Shown here one piece after another: positions 40,465 through 48,317 of a stretch of 64,000 bases of DNA. How positions within the stretch are numbered: position 1 is the stretch's first letter; each line of letters opens with the position of its first letter. Below the pieces are notes generated by a model. It searched no databases. It was not told where the DNA came from and worked only from the letters and a program-made list of their open reading frames with translations. Source of the stretch: Paenibacillus sp. JJ-223 (GTDB lineage: Bacteria > Bacillota > Bacilli > Paenibacillales > Paenibacillaceae); the NCBI RefSeq assembly GCF_927798175.1, contig NZ_CAKMMP010000005.1, positions 186,001 through 250,000 on the forward strand, given 5' to 3'. Made by a program: the position numbers and the translations under genes.

Positions 40465-40540
40465 GCATTGTAAATGGAAGATAAATCAGCAAGGTCGAAT
40501 CCGAATGAACCGTTTTTACAAACTACGACATCACTCATGT

Positions 40541-42364
40541 TTATCGATGAAGATGATATGGCACTGTCGTTACGATCACATCCTTGTAATTAATCAGGTA
40601 TGCGCGAATCATGAAACTGGTCTGGTTGTGAAGCACGTTTTGCCACCAATGCTTTGTAATGAATTGCGGGATCAGAATGGTGATGTGGTCCGTTTCTGCC
40701 GTTTTCCATTCCACCGTATCAATGAATTTTTTAAGCGGGCCCATGATGCTGCGATATCTGGATTTGACCACGACCAACCGTACGCCGGGGTTCCATTCTT
40801 CCCACTTCCGCTCCATTTTGCGAATCGCTTCATCGTCAAAGCCAATGTACAGCGCCACCACGTTATCCGACATCGTCTTTGCGTAACTAATCGTGTTCAT
40901 GACCACGCGCGTAATGCCGGCTACCGGAATCACGATGGTGTTACCTTTCGGGATCGGTTTCTCCTCCGCAATGTTGATTCGCAATTCGTCCGCAATGTTG
41001 CAATAGTGGCGATGAATGCGCATGAACACGTACACCACCAGGGGCAGGAAAATGAAGATGAACCAGGTTTGCGTGAATTTGGTGAAAATAAAAATCAGCG
41101 TGATGGAAAGCGTGGTCAGCATGCCGATCGTATTGACCAGTAGTTTGACGCCCCAGCCCTTTGGTTTGACTTTGATCCAGCGGATCATCATGCCAAGCTG
41201 CGACAGCGTAAACGGAATGAATACGCCGACCGCATACAGCGGAATCAGGCTTTCCGTGTTGCCTTTGAACCCAACGACGAGCAAGGCGGACATGACGCTG
41301 AGAAAAATGATGCCGTTCGAAAAGCCCAACCGGTCGCCCCGGACCATGAACGCATGCGGCATATATTTATCCTTGGCCATCATGAAGGACAGCAGCGGAA
41401 AAGCGGAATATGCCGTATTCGCCGCCAGGAACAAGATGAGCGCAGTCACACCCTGAATGATAAAATACATCGTTCCCCGTCCAAATGTAGATTCGGCGAT
41501 TTGGGAAATAACCGTTGCTTTGGGGTCAGGCTTCACTCCGTAAGCAAAAGCTAGCAAGGTGATGCCAATGAACATGGCCCCCAGTATACATCCCATAAGC
41601 ATAAGCGTGCCGGCGGCGTTCTTCTCGGCAGGCTGTTTGAAGTTCGGGATGGCATTGCTGACTGCCTCCACGCCGGTCAAGGCTGAGCAGCCCGAGCTGA
41701 ACGCCTTCAGCAGCAGAAACAGGCTCACATGGGATAACGTGTTTCCAAACTCGGGAGCGGCCGCATGAACCCCGCCCGTAAAATATTTGATGCCCCCCGA
41801 GATGATCAATATCGCGATGGAGAAAATAAACAGATAGATCGGGAGAGCCAGTACCGAGGCCGATTCCGTAACCCCGCGCAAATTCATGATCGTCAAAAAC
41901 AAAATCATGACCAGCGCGATGATCACGCTGTAATCATGCAGCGCAGGAAATGCCGACGTAATGGCGTCCGTGCCTGCGGACGAGCTGACGGCCACCGTCA
42001 GGATGTAATCGACAAGCAGCGATCCCCCTGCAATCAGGCTCGGCGTTGTGCCCAGATTATCCTTGGCCACAATATAGGCGCCGCCGCCCGTTGGATATGC
42101 AAATATGGTTTGGCGATATGAAAAAATCAATATGACGAGCAGTCCGAGAACAGCCAGGGAAATAGGCACCGAATACCATAAGGCGGCGAATCCGGCCGCA
42201 ATCAACACCAGCAAAATCTGTTCCGTGCCGTAGGCTACGGAAGACAGCGCATCGGAGGAAAGGATGGCGAGCGCCTTCCATTTCCCGAGCTTTTCCGCAT
42301 CCAATTCAGTGGATTTCATCGGTTTGCCGATCAGGACTCTTTTCATTTTGCCAAACATAATCAT
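40541..42364 (-). CDS. kimA: High-affinity potassium transporter KimA
   Basis: 607 residues, the same length as B. subtilis KimA (YdaO) as I remember it. About 12 membrane helices of the KUP/APC fold include LSSDALSSVAYGTEQILL (about 36), YPTGGGAYIVAKDNLG, DYILTVAVSSSAGTDAITSAFPALHDY and LKAFSSGCSALTGVEAVSNAIPNF. The cytoplasmic C-terminal domain begins near residue 470 (KGNTIVIPVAGITRVVMNTI). It imports K+ with H+ and is inhibited by c-di-AMP in Bacillus. GGAAGGAAGTC precedes the ATG. I see no c-di-AMP riboswitch consensus in the 323-base upstream gap. Confidence 0.9.
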   Translation of the reverse strand: MIMFGKMKRVLIGKPMKSTELDAEKLGKWKALAILSSDALSSVAYGTEQILLVLIAAGFAALWYSVPISLAVLGLLVILIFSYRQTIFAYPTGGGAYIVAKDNLGTTPSLIAGGSLLVDYILTVAVSSSAGTDAITSAFPALHDYSVIIALVMILFLTIMNLRGVTESASVLALPIYLFIFSIAILIISGGIKYFTGGVHAAAPEFGNTLSHVSLFLLLKAFSSGCSALTGVEAVSNAIPNFKQPAEKNAAGTLMLMGCILGAMFIGITLLAFAYGVKPDPKATVISQIAESTFGRGTMYFIIQGVTALILFLAANTAYSAFPLLSFMMAKDKYMPHAFMVRGDRLGFSNGIIFLSVMSALLVVGFKGNTESLIPLYAVGVFIPFTLSQLGMMIRWIKVKPKGWGVKLLVNTIGMLTTLSITLIFIFTKFTQTWFIFIFLPLVVYVFMRIHRHYCNIADELRINIAEEKPIPKGNTIVIPVAGITRVVMNTISYAKTMSDNVVALYIGFDDEAIRKMERKWEEWNPGVRLVVVKSRYRSIMGPLKKFIDTVEWKTAETDHITILIPQFITKHWWQNVLHNQTSFMIRAYLINYKDVIVTTVPYHLHR

Positions 42365-42557
42365 GACTTCCTTCCGTCTTTCATGTGTGGAGCATTGTTA
42401 TTATGCAAAATCGCCGTGCCGATGACAATATGTCATTTCACCCGGGATTCGCCAGCGCGCGATAATGCATTCTACGATTCAATAATGAATAACAAAGCCG
42501 TTCTTTATGCACAAATCAGAGTTTTTTGGACCAAAACGACGTTTGCTTGCCTGAAAA

Positions 42558-42597
42558 TGAAAAATGGCCTTCGGCTTTTGCGTTCACCGAAGACCAT
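42558..42597 (-). terminator. Terminator of rhaD
   Basis: ATGGTCTTCGG pairs with CCGAAGGCCAT (one mismatch) on the minus strand, then TTTTTC. It lies in the gap between rhaD and kimA. Confidence 0.8.
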
Positions 42598-42687
42598 CCT
42601 AGCGTATTGTTTGCCATTCTGGAAAAATCTATGCTGTTCGAGTGCTGAAGAACGCCTGAATTTTCGTTCAGACGAGTTCCTCGAGGA

Positions 42688-43539
42688 TTACAGGGCCACA
42701 TTCAAAATGCCCGGCCGAGGCGTAACCCCAAAAGCCTTCGCAAGGTTGGCAAGCTGTTCATCCGTGATGCGTTGTTTGATCTCATGGCCTGCGACAAGCA
42801 TGTATACCTGTGCCGCCTTCTCGATCGTTTCAATCAAACCAAACGCTTCGTCAATCGTTGTGCCTGTACCAAAGATGCCATGCTGCGGCCAAATGACGGC
42901 GTGAAATTGTTTCATTTTTTCCGCAGTCGCCTGGCCGATCTCGTTCGAACCAGGTACCATCCAAGGGATGATGCCGACGCCATCCGGGAATACCACCACA
43001 CATTCGGTACACATCTGCCACAGCGTTCTGGTGAATCGGCTCTCGTCAAGCTCATGGATAAAAGTCATTGCAAGCACGTTGGTTGCATGGTTGTGCATGA
43101 CGACCCGATGATTCGGGTCTGCCTTCAATCTCTCGATATGGCTCATAAAGTGCGTCGGCAATTCGCTCGTCGGGTTTGCTCCTGACTTGAAGCCCCACAG
43201 CACTTCCAGCTGCTGTCCATCCTGCGATACGCGCAGCAGTCCAAGATTGCTTTCGGGATCGGCAAGCACGTTTTTGAAATATTTGCCCGAAGCGGTAACG
43301 ATAAAATATTTTCCTGCCAATTCTTCGACCGAAAAAGCCGGTTTGATCGTGCGAAGCACCTGATGGATATCGACATACCTGGCTACTTCTTCCTCATCAA
43401 GTAAATAGCTGACATTGCCCCCATTGCGTTCATCCCAGCCGTTTTTCCACATATGCTGCGTAATTTCCGCCATTTCGCGGACAAATGGAATGTCCCAGCC
43501 GGCAACTTGCGCGGGGTCATGCTTAAAGATCATGTTCAT
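42688..43539 (-). CDS. rhaD: L-rhamnulose-1-phosphate aldolase
   Basis: 283 residues. Class II aldolase motifs: GNVSYL (about 40), [29 protein letters not shown] (phosphate and substrate region) and the zinc ligands in [13 protein letters not shown] and the [10 protein letters not shown] segment. It splits rhamnulose-1-phosphate into dihydroxyacetone phosphate and lactaldehyde. AAAGGAGAG precedes the ATG at 43539. The isomerase and kinase genes expected beside it (rhaA, rhaB) are not in this window. Confidence 0.9.
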   Translation of the reverse strand: MNMIFKHDPAQVAGWDIPFVREMAEITQHMWKNGWDERNGGNVSYLLDEEEVARYVDIHQVLRTIKPAFSVEELAGKYFIVTASGKYFKNVLADPESNLGLLRVSQDGQQLEVLWGFKSGANPTSELPTHFMSHIERLKADPNHRVVMHNHATNVLAMTFIHELDESRFTRTLWQMCTECVVVFPDGVGIIPWMVPGSNEIGQATAEKMKQFHAVIWPQHGIFGTGTTIDEAFGLIETIEKAAQVYMLVAGHEIKQRITDEQLANLAKAFGVTPRPGILNVAL

Positions 43540-43618
43540 GATCGTTCTCTCCTTTATTTGTTCATCGAATGAAAATTCACGGCACTTCACGGAGTAATAC
43601 GTTCCTTTTTTCACATTC

Positions 43619-43648
43619 ATTATACCTTTGTTTATCTTTATAAGTCAA
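43619..43648 (-). promoter_or_regulatory. Promoter of rhaD
   Basis: TTGACT (43648-43643), an 18-bp spacer and a perfect TATAAT (43624-43619). The spacer contains AGATAAACAAAGG, and a related ATAAACAAAGATAAATAAAA lies just upstream (about 43664-43684). These direct repeats look like an operator for a DeoR- or AraC-type sugar regulator. Confidence 0.7.
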
Positions 43649-43721
43649 TCGTCTCATTATTTATTTTGTTTTATTTATCTTTGTTTATTTTTGTTTTTTG
43701 ACGTTTTTTTGAAAAACGAAT

Positions 43722-43835
43722 AAAAAAATACCTCGTCGGCATCCGACGAGGTCAGTCACACATCTATCTAACACGAGAAGGGGTTTACAAAATCTATCTT
43801 ACCCCCGCTACCTTAATAGAAGCTGAAAACGACAT
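43722..43835 (-). ncRNA. Repeated sRNA-like element, copy A
   Basis: On the minus strand a conserved upstream segment (43835-43796) is followed by a 20-base core at 43790-43771 (TTGTAAACCCCTTCTCGTGT), then ATAGATGTGTGA, a 9-bp hairpin (43731-43739 with 43743-43751) and a T run. The hairpin and T run act as a terminator. The core contains ACCCCTTCTC, which is complementary to strong ribosome sites. The same arrangement recurs at 46532-46650. It lies just after the GNAT gene, whose 3' region could alternatively supply the transcript. Confidence 0.5.
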
Positions 43836-43856
43836 AAAAAAAGCATAAAAACAATG

Positions 43857-44426
43857 TTAACTATAACCCACCCGGCCACGATCTCCAACCCGTTCAGATT
43901 GCTTATCGCTGTTCAACAAGATGTATGAAGGGTGCATCTTGCCCGTCGGCTCATAAAATTCCTCGCCCTGGTAAGTGAAGCCAAGTTTGCGAAGCACCTT
44001 CCCGGAACCGTCGTTAGCCGGATGATGACCGGCAAATAACGCTTCTGCCCCCTTTTGCGTGAAGGCATAGTCAATCACCGCCCTGGCCGCTTCCGTGGCG
44101 TAGCCTTTTCCCCATTGATCCCGGGTTAGATGAAAACCAAGCTCGAATACCCGCTCTCGATCTTTATACGGACGAAGGCCGCAGCACCCTACAAACTGGC
44201 CTGATTCTTTCTCGAAGATGGGCCAATATTGTATCCCCAGCTCCTGTTCGCGTTTTACTTCCTGTTCGAGGCGTGCCTCCACCTCATCCTCGCTTAAATA
44301 ACCTTTGCTGCTGATCCATTTGCCCACTTCCGGATCTTCCCATAACGATGCGGCGAGCGCATAATCCTCTCTGGTCCAGGTCGAGAACGCCAAGCGTTCC
44401 GTTTCAAGAAAAACAGTACGTTCCAT
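43857..44426 (-). CDS. GNAT-family N-acetyltransferase (RimJ/RimL type)
   Basis: 189 residues. It starts LETERLAFSTWTREDY, has the acetyl-CoA loop DQWGKGYATEAARAVIDYAF (about 105-125) and ends with NDGSGKVLRKLGFTYQGEEF, typical of RimJ/RimL-like acetyltransferases acting on proteins or small amines. GGAGGGATTC precedes the ATG. It is probably monocistronic. A copy of the repeated sRNA-like element begins within 25 bases after its stop. Confidence 0.88.
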   Translation of the reverse strand: MERTVFLETERLAFSTWTREDYALAASLWEDPEVGKWISSKGYLSEDEVEARLEQEVKREQELGIQYWPIFEKESGQFVGCCGLRPYKDRERVFELGFHLTRDQWGKGYATEAARAVIDYAFTQKGAEALFAGHHPANDGSGKVLRKLGFTYQGEEFYEPTGKMHPSYILLNSDKQSERVGDRGRVGYS

Positions 44427-44559
44427 AAAGAATCCCTCCTACTATTTCGGCAGCCGTGAACGGCTGTCTATACCAAAAATTACGTCGATTCCAGGCAGAA
44501 TAAACAGTGGTTCATCAACAATTCGATTGGCGCATGCCATCAGGACGGCCCTTCACGTT

Positions 44560-45255
44560 TTACAATGATCTTGCCAATTTTTCAAATCGATCAATGACGG
44601 GTTTGATTTCTTTTTCGATGGTTTTAATGAAAGCGGCAAATTGTTTTTGGTCAAACTCATCGCCAACGCCCACATCCTTATAGATCTTGCCTTTCTGATA
44701 AGTAAAAGCGAAGAAATAGCCTTCCTTTAATCCTGTAAGAATGCCTCCGGTGTCTCCCATCACTCGAATGGTCTTATTCGAATCTTTATATGTAAAATTA
44801 TAAGGGGGATCTGCCATCAAAAAATGCTCCACCTCATAACCGCTAATCCACTTGTCTTTGGCAAAGATTCCGGTTTGGAGACTCTCTCCCATCATTTCGC
44901 CTTGAACCGTGATATCTGTAGTTAATAACGTTCCTTGTCCCTCTTTTTTATCGTTCTTCCAATTGCCCTCATATTTGACCGTTGTGATTTGTTCATTATC
45001 CTTGGTTACCGATTTATACACACCCTCGCCCGAACGTTTTCCCTCTACCCAATCTCCCTTGTAGCTTTTACTGTAACCCCAGCTCATCGTTCCATAACCA
45101 TGCGGCTTGCCGTTGCTCGTTTCTCCGTAGTATACAACCCCCCTGCCGTAGTCCAGCATACTCATTTTGGAAGCTGCCAGCGCTTTTTCGGGAGATGCTG
45201 CCAGCGAAACAAACAGGATGACTCCCAACATGAACAGAAATAGATTTTTCAACAT
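44560..45255 (-). CDS. Secreted MORN-repeat protein
   Basis: 231 residues. A signal peptide (MLKNLFLFMLGVILFVSLAASPEKALAA) is followed by three MORN repeats: YYGETSNGKPHGYGTMSW, YKGDWVEGKRSGEGVY and YEGNWKNDKKEGQGTLL (about 40-115). The C-terminal half has no motif I know. AAGGAAGG lies before the ATG at 45255; a TTG at 45282 with GGAG nearby is an alternative. The gene is more AT-rich than its neighbours. Function unknown; secreted bacterial MORN proteins are poorly studied. Confidence 0.75.
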   Translation of the reverse strand: MLKNLFLFMLGVILFVSLAASPEKALAASKMSMLDYGRGVVYYGETSNGKPHGYGTMSWGYSKSYKGDWVEGKRSGEGVYKSVTKDNEQITTVKYEGNWKNDKKEGQGTLLTTDITVQGEMMGESLQTGIFAKDKWISGYEVEHFLMADPPYNFTYKDSNKTIRVMGDTGGILTGLKEGYFFAFTYQKGKIYKDVGVGDEFDQKQFAAFIKTIEKEIKPVIDRFEKLARSL

Positions 45256-45352
45256 TCTAACCTTCCTTTTCGTCATATTCAAGGTATCTCCATTAATCTA
45301 CAGACTGAAAGCCAATAGATGGAAGAGCTTTCATTATCCTTGAGCTTCAACC

Positions 45353-45393
45353 AAAAAATAAGCCCCTGCCGGAACTTGTCCGTGCAGGGACTT
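45353..45393 (-). terminator. Terminator of the 95-residue protein gene
   Basis: On the minus strand AAGTCCCTGC ... GCAGGGGCTT is followed by ATTTTTT. Confidence 0.8.
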
Positions 45394-45419
45394 GCTTGTC
45401 TACCTATACACCATTCAAA

Positions 45420-45707
45420 TCAGAATTCGGCAATTGCCACTTGAATCGTGCCGGTAGCGGCGCCGAGCGCAGTCGTCAACAAACCAGCCACGAGCAACCC
45501 ATTAACGGTAATCGTAAGACCGTTTCCCGCAGGGATTGCAAACGTCACACTCGGACCATCAACACGCGTAATGACCAGATTTATTGATGCAGGTCCAACG
45601 TTGTTCACGGTCACGCTGGCGTTGATACCTCCCGCCAGGCTCTCGTAATACGATCTGCCGACGTTTGCGGCAAGGGCGTAAGTTTGTTGTGGTAAAAGGA
45701 TGGCCAT
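45420..45707 (-). CDS. Small beta-rich protein, possibly spore or surface associated
   Basis: 95 residues (MAILLPQQTYALAANVGRSY, then alternating strands: NASVTVNNVGPASINLVITRV, SVTFAIPAGNGLTITVNGLLV, GTIQVAIAEF). There are no cysteines, no signal peptide and almost no charge, which suits a self-assembling beta-sandwich. The pattern 'IPAGNxxTxTV ... TGTIxV' recalls small exosporium or spore-appendage (DUF3992-like) subunits, but I cannot confirm this. GAGGAGGTG gives a very strong ribosome site before the ATG at 45707, and the gene has its own terminator. Confidence 0.6.
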   Translation of the reverse strand: MAILLPQQTYALAANVGRSYYESLAGGINASVTVNNVGPASINLVITRVDGPSVTFAIPAGNGLTITVNGLLVAGLLTTALGAATGTIQVAIAEF

Positions 45708-45829
45708 CGAACTCACCTCCTCTTGTTTTGATAATGCATTCTATGCGCCGAATCTATAATTGCAGCGGTAAATGCACGTGTCGTTACGTCCATTTTTCAT
45801 AGACCTGCTAGATTTATAATAAAATTAAT

Positions 45830-45855
45830 AAAAAAACCACCGGCTTATCCGGTGG
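45830..45855 (-). terminator. Terminator of the DinB-family gene
   Basis: CCACCGG-ATAAG-CCGGTGG on the minus strand, followed by TTTTTTT. Confidence 0.9.
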
Positions 45856-45889
45856 CTTGCAGCTATGGATAGATTGTAAATCGGCGTGC

Positions 45890-46378
45890 TTAGGCATACA
45901 GCATGAAGAAGTTCAATTCGTGTCCAAGCTGTTTCAAATAGTTGTACAACTGGGAACGGTGATGAAACACATGAGTCAACGTCTCAATCTGCCATTGGGC
46001 TTGAAGGTGCCCATGCTCCATGTAGAATGCTTTCGTGGAACGATTGAGGTAATCCTCTTCGCTTAGCGAAACGATGTAATCCTTGTACGCCTCGAAATTC
46101 CCCCACAACGCCGCTTCAACCTTTTCAACGTCCTGCATACCGGACAGCCGATTCTCGACCTCTCCTACCTCGGATTCGGACTTTTCCTGCATGATTGCCA
46201 GATCGGATGCGGTGATTTGCACAAAATGGTGAACCAACTCGACCAAGGAGCGCATATTATCCTGTGGACGGTACGCCCAATCCTCGGGACGAATCAAACG
46301 AATCAGCGACGCGCCTGTTCTGATGCCTAACTCCAATTCTCGCAACAAATGATCCCTTACTTGAAACGTTCCACTCAT
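45890..46378 (-). CDS. DinB-family protein
   Basis: 162 residues, four-helix-bundle DinB/YfiT type. The metal-binding histidines are seen in 'LVELVHHFVQ' (about 48-52) and 'THVFHHRSQLYNYLKQLG' (about 137-142). Related enzymes are metal-dependent thiol (bacillithiol) transferases. AAAGGAGAGG precedes the ATG at 46378. It is not adjacent to genes that reveal a substrate. Confidence 0.85.
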   Translation of the reverse strand: MSGTFQVRDHLLRELELGIRTGASLIRLIRPEDWAYRPQDNMRSLVELVHHFVQITASDLAIMQEKSESEVGEVENRLSGMQDVEKVEAALWGNFEAYKDYIVSLSEEDYLNRSTKAFYMEHGHLQAQWQIETLTHVFHHRSQLYNYLKQLGHELNFFMLYA

Positions 46379-46531
46379 GAACAACCTCTCCTTTTCAGGT
46401 TTAACTTGTTTTAATCAAAAGTATAGTGAATGAAAACCGTTTTATTTCTGCCTCTCCGTTAACATGTGGAAGTTTTTGCGGTTTATATAAAATGATACCA
46501 TACTGCACTCGAAGCGCGTAAACCCATAAAC

Positions 46532-46650
46532 AAAAAAAGTGCCCTGCCGGATGATCCGACAGGGCCAATCACACATCTATTTTTCACACGAGAAGGGGTT
46601 TACAAGATATATATTAAAGCCCGAACCTTAAATGATTCTGAAATCCACAT
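46532..46650 (-). ncRNA. Repeated sRNA-like element, copy B
   Basis: Minus-strand order as in copy A: conserved upstream segment (46650-46611, sharing TTTCAG, TTAAGGT and a TAATAT-like -10), core at 46605-46586 identical over 20 bases to copy A, ATAGATGTGTGA, an 11-bp hairpin (46541-46551 with 46555-46565) and TTTTTTT. The two hairpin stems differ in sequence but keep their shape, which suggests selection on the RNA structure. Confidence 0.5.
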
Positions 46651-46717
46651 GAAATTTGGATCAAAAAAGAGGGGAGATGTGATCCATAGAACACACCAAT
46701 TAGCACCATACTAGCTG

Positions 46718-46750
46718 TTATGATTCTTTTGCGTTAATCAATGCATTCAT
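46718..46750 (-). CDS. Possible 10-residue peptide ORF (MNALINAKES)
   Basis: AGAAGGGGG lies 8 bases before the ATG at 46750, an unusually good ribosome site for such a short frame. It is upstream of sRNA-like copy B on the same strand and could share its transcript. The ribosome site AGAAGGGG is complementary to CCCCTTCT of the sRNA-like core. Coding status is unproven. Confidence 0.3.
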   Translation of the reverse strand: MNALINAKES

Positions 46751-46856
46751 TATTGTTACCCCCTTCTGAATTCACAGTTTTCTTGTTCGCAGGATCGCCT
46801 GTGATTTAGGAAGGGAGGACTATATGAAGAAGTAGCTATGCATGTATCTCATCGTA

Positions 46857-48083
46857 TTAGTCCCTTTCAGCTTTTTTGTCTAATTCTCGGATGGAGGGAA
46901 GAGATGCACATAGTATGGCAATTCCGATGATGACAACCCCCGATAACAGAAACCACATGTTAATGCCAACTCGATCCGCGAAAATACCGGACACGATCAA
47001 TCCGATCGGCATGGCAAAGGATACTAGGCTACCCAGCAGGCCAAATACCCGCCCTAAATACTCAGGTTGAATCTTCTCCTGTATGAGCGCCATCTGTACA
47101 CCGTTATAGAACGGACTGGATAAGCCCATCAAGACACTGCATAGAACAAAAACGAGATAGCCATTGATCGGCAATAGGCCAGAAATGAATAAGGCACTCC
47201 CCATTAATGAAATGGAAAACACGATGCTCAGCGCACGGTTTTTGAATCCGCCCCATGCCCCAAGCAACAAGCCGCCTACCAGCATGCCTACTGCGAAGGC
47301 GATTTCCACAATAGAAGCATGGGTGGCCGTGCCTTTGAAATAGCTCATGCTCATTAATGGGAACAAGGCATTGATTGGCATAAAGACAAATGCATACAGC
47401 GCACCGATCCAAAGCAATGCGAATAATCCCTTCGATTCTCTTAGTACACGATAGCCATCTTTGACTTCTTCAAAAAAGTTGCTTGTGGCACTTTCTGCTT
47501 GCAGCTTTTGATTAGGTATAGTCACGACCGCCACCGTGGTGCAAGCGATCAATGCACCCAACACATCGATGAGAATAATGGCATTCAGCTCCCATGTCGC
47601 ATATAGAAAAGCTCCGATTGCAGGGCTGATAATATAGCTTGCCGACTGTACCGATTGGCTGTATCCCGCGCACTTCGTCAGTTGATCCTCTGGAACCAAC
47701 AACGGCGTCACTGCACTCAAAGCAGGTGTGTGAAATGCGGTACCAATACTACGAATTAATAAGACGAGCATTACTACCCATATTGGTAGCTCGATTGTAA
47801 GTGCGACCACTGCCAAGGCCACACCTGCGGCAGCAACCATAAGGTCTGCTCCGATCATGACCAGCTTTCGATTCCAACGGTCAACCAATACTCCGATCAT
47901 GGTACCCAAGATAGCTTGAGGCAAAAACCCTACCATAGTTGCAATAGCGAGCACCATTGCAGATCCTGTCGTGTCTGTAAGATACCAAATAATTGCCATT
48001 TGCAGGGCGGCGCTTGTAATGAGTGAAATGGCCTGGCCGGCCCATATCGTAAAGAAACTACGTTTCCATCTTTGTGTATTCAT
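46857..48083 (-). CDS. Mef-type macrolide efflux MFS transporter
   Basis: 408 residues, 12 membrane helices. The sequence follows streptococcal Mef(A)/Mef(E) closely as I remember it: WKRxFxxIWAGQAxSLITSAxLQMAIIxYLT near the start, FLPQAILGTMIGVLVDRWNRK (about 54-74), RSIGTAFHTPAL, SAVTPLLVPEDQLTKCAGYS and KIQPEYLGRVFGLLGSL. Mef pumps export 14- and 15-membered macrolides. The usual partner, an Msr(D) ABC-F gene, is absent next to it. The start is ATG 48083, or 48089 with tighter spacing. Base composition is more AT-rich than the housekeeping genes. A promoter, leader peptide and terminators lie upstream, so induction by attenuation is expected. Confidence 0.88.
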   Translation of the reverse strand: MNTQRWKRSFFTIWAGQAISLITSAALQMAIIWYLTDTTGSAMVLAIATMVGFLPQAILGTMIGVLVDRWNRKLVMIGADLMVAAAGVALAVVALTIELPIWVVMLVLLIRSIGTAFHTPALSAVTPLLVPEDQLTKCAGYSQSVQSASYIISPAIGAFLYATWELNAIILIDVLGALIACTTVAVVTIPNQKLQAESATSNFFEEVKDGYRVLRESKGLFALLWIGALYAFVFMPINALFPLMSMSYFKGTATHASIVEIAFAVGMLVGGLLLGAWGGFKNRALSIVFSISLMGSALFISGLLPINGYLVFVLCSVLMGLSSPFYNGVQMALIQEKIQPEYLGRVFGLLGSLVSFAMPIGLIVSGIFADRVGINMWFLLSGVVIIGIAILCASLPSIRELDKKAERD

Positions 48084-48124
48084 ATTCATTCTCCCTGTAT
48101 CTTTTATTGGTTATTTGTTTTCGG

Positions 48125-48168
48125 CAATAAAAAATACAGATCCAAACCACTATGCGGGCTTAGATCTG
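48125..48168 (-). terminator. Attenuator terminator 2, upstream of the mef-like gene
   Basis: A 12-bp stem on the minus strand, CAGATCTAAGCC with GGTTTGGATCTG (48168-48157 and 48148-48137), then TATTTTTT. It ends about 40 bases before the mef-like start, so it must be bypassed for expression. GCATAG in its loop and flank can pair with CTATGC (48206-48201) as an antiterminator. Confidence 0.75.
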
Positions 48169-48217
48169 CATTCATCACGAATTAGGACACGGCGATACAA
48201 GGCATAGCCAAAATAAG

Positions 48218-48247
48218 CTATCCAGATCGTAATCTATGTCTCACCAT
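48218..48247 (-). CDS. Possible second leader ORF (MVRHRLRSG)
   Basis: Nine codons plus stop. It contains RLR, an Arg-x-Arg motif like macrolide-arrest peptides, and its end covers GGATAGC, which can pair with GGCTAT just downstream. The ribosome site is weak, so it may not be translated. Confidence 0.3.
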   Translation of the reverse strand: MVRHRLRSG

Positions 48248-48251
48248 ACGT

Positions 48252-48308
48252 AAAAATAAGCAGCTCAAAAAAAGCCCACAATTGTGTGGAAGAAAAATCC
48301 GCTTTTTT
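48252..48308 (-). terminator. Attenuator terminator 1, after the leader peptide
   Basis: AAAAAGC (48308-48302) can pair with GCTTTTT (48274-48268), with an inner CCACA-CAAT-TGTGG stem, followed by a T-rich tract. ATAAGC at the leader stop codon can also pair with GCTTAT at 48261-48256 just before TTTTT, giving a second form. Confidence 0.55.
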
Positions 48309-48317
48309 ATTGCCAGC

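Noticed and set aside
43796..43835. Short peptide MSFSASIKVAGVR upstream of sRNA-like copy A (and a similar frame in copy B)
   Set aside because: Both copies have an ATG in this position, but no Shine-Dalgarno sequence precedes either, and the two peptides diverge in sequence and length. The conservation fits a promoter better.
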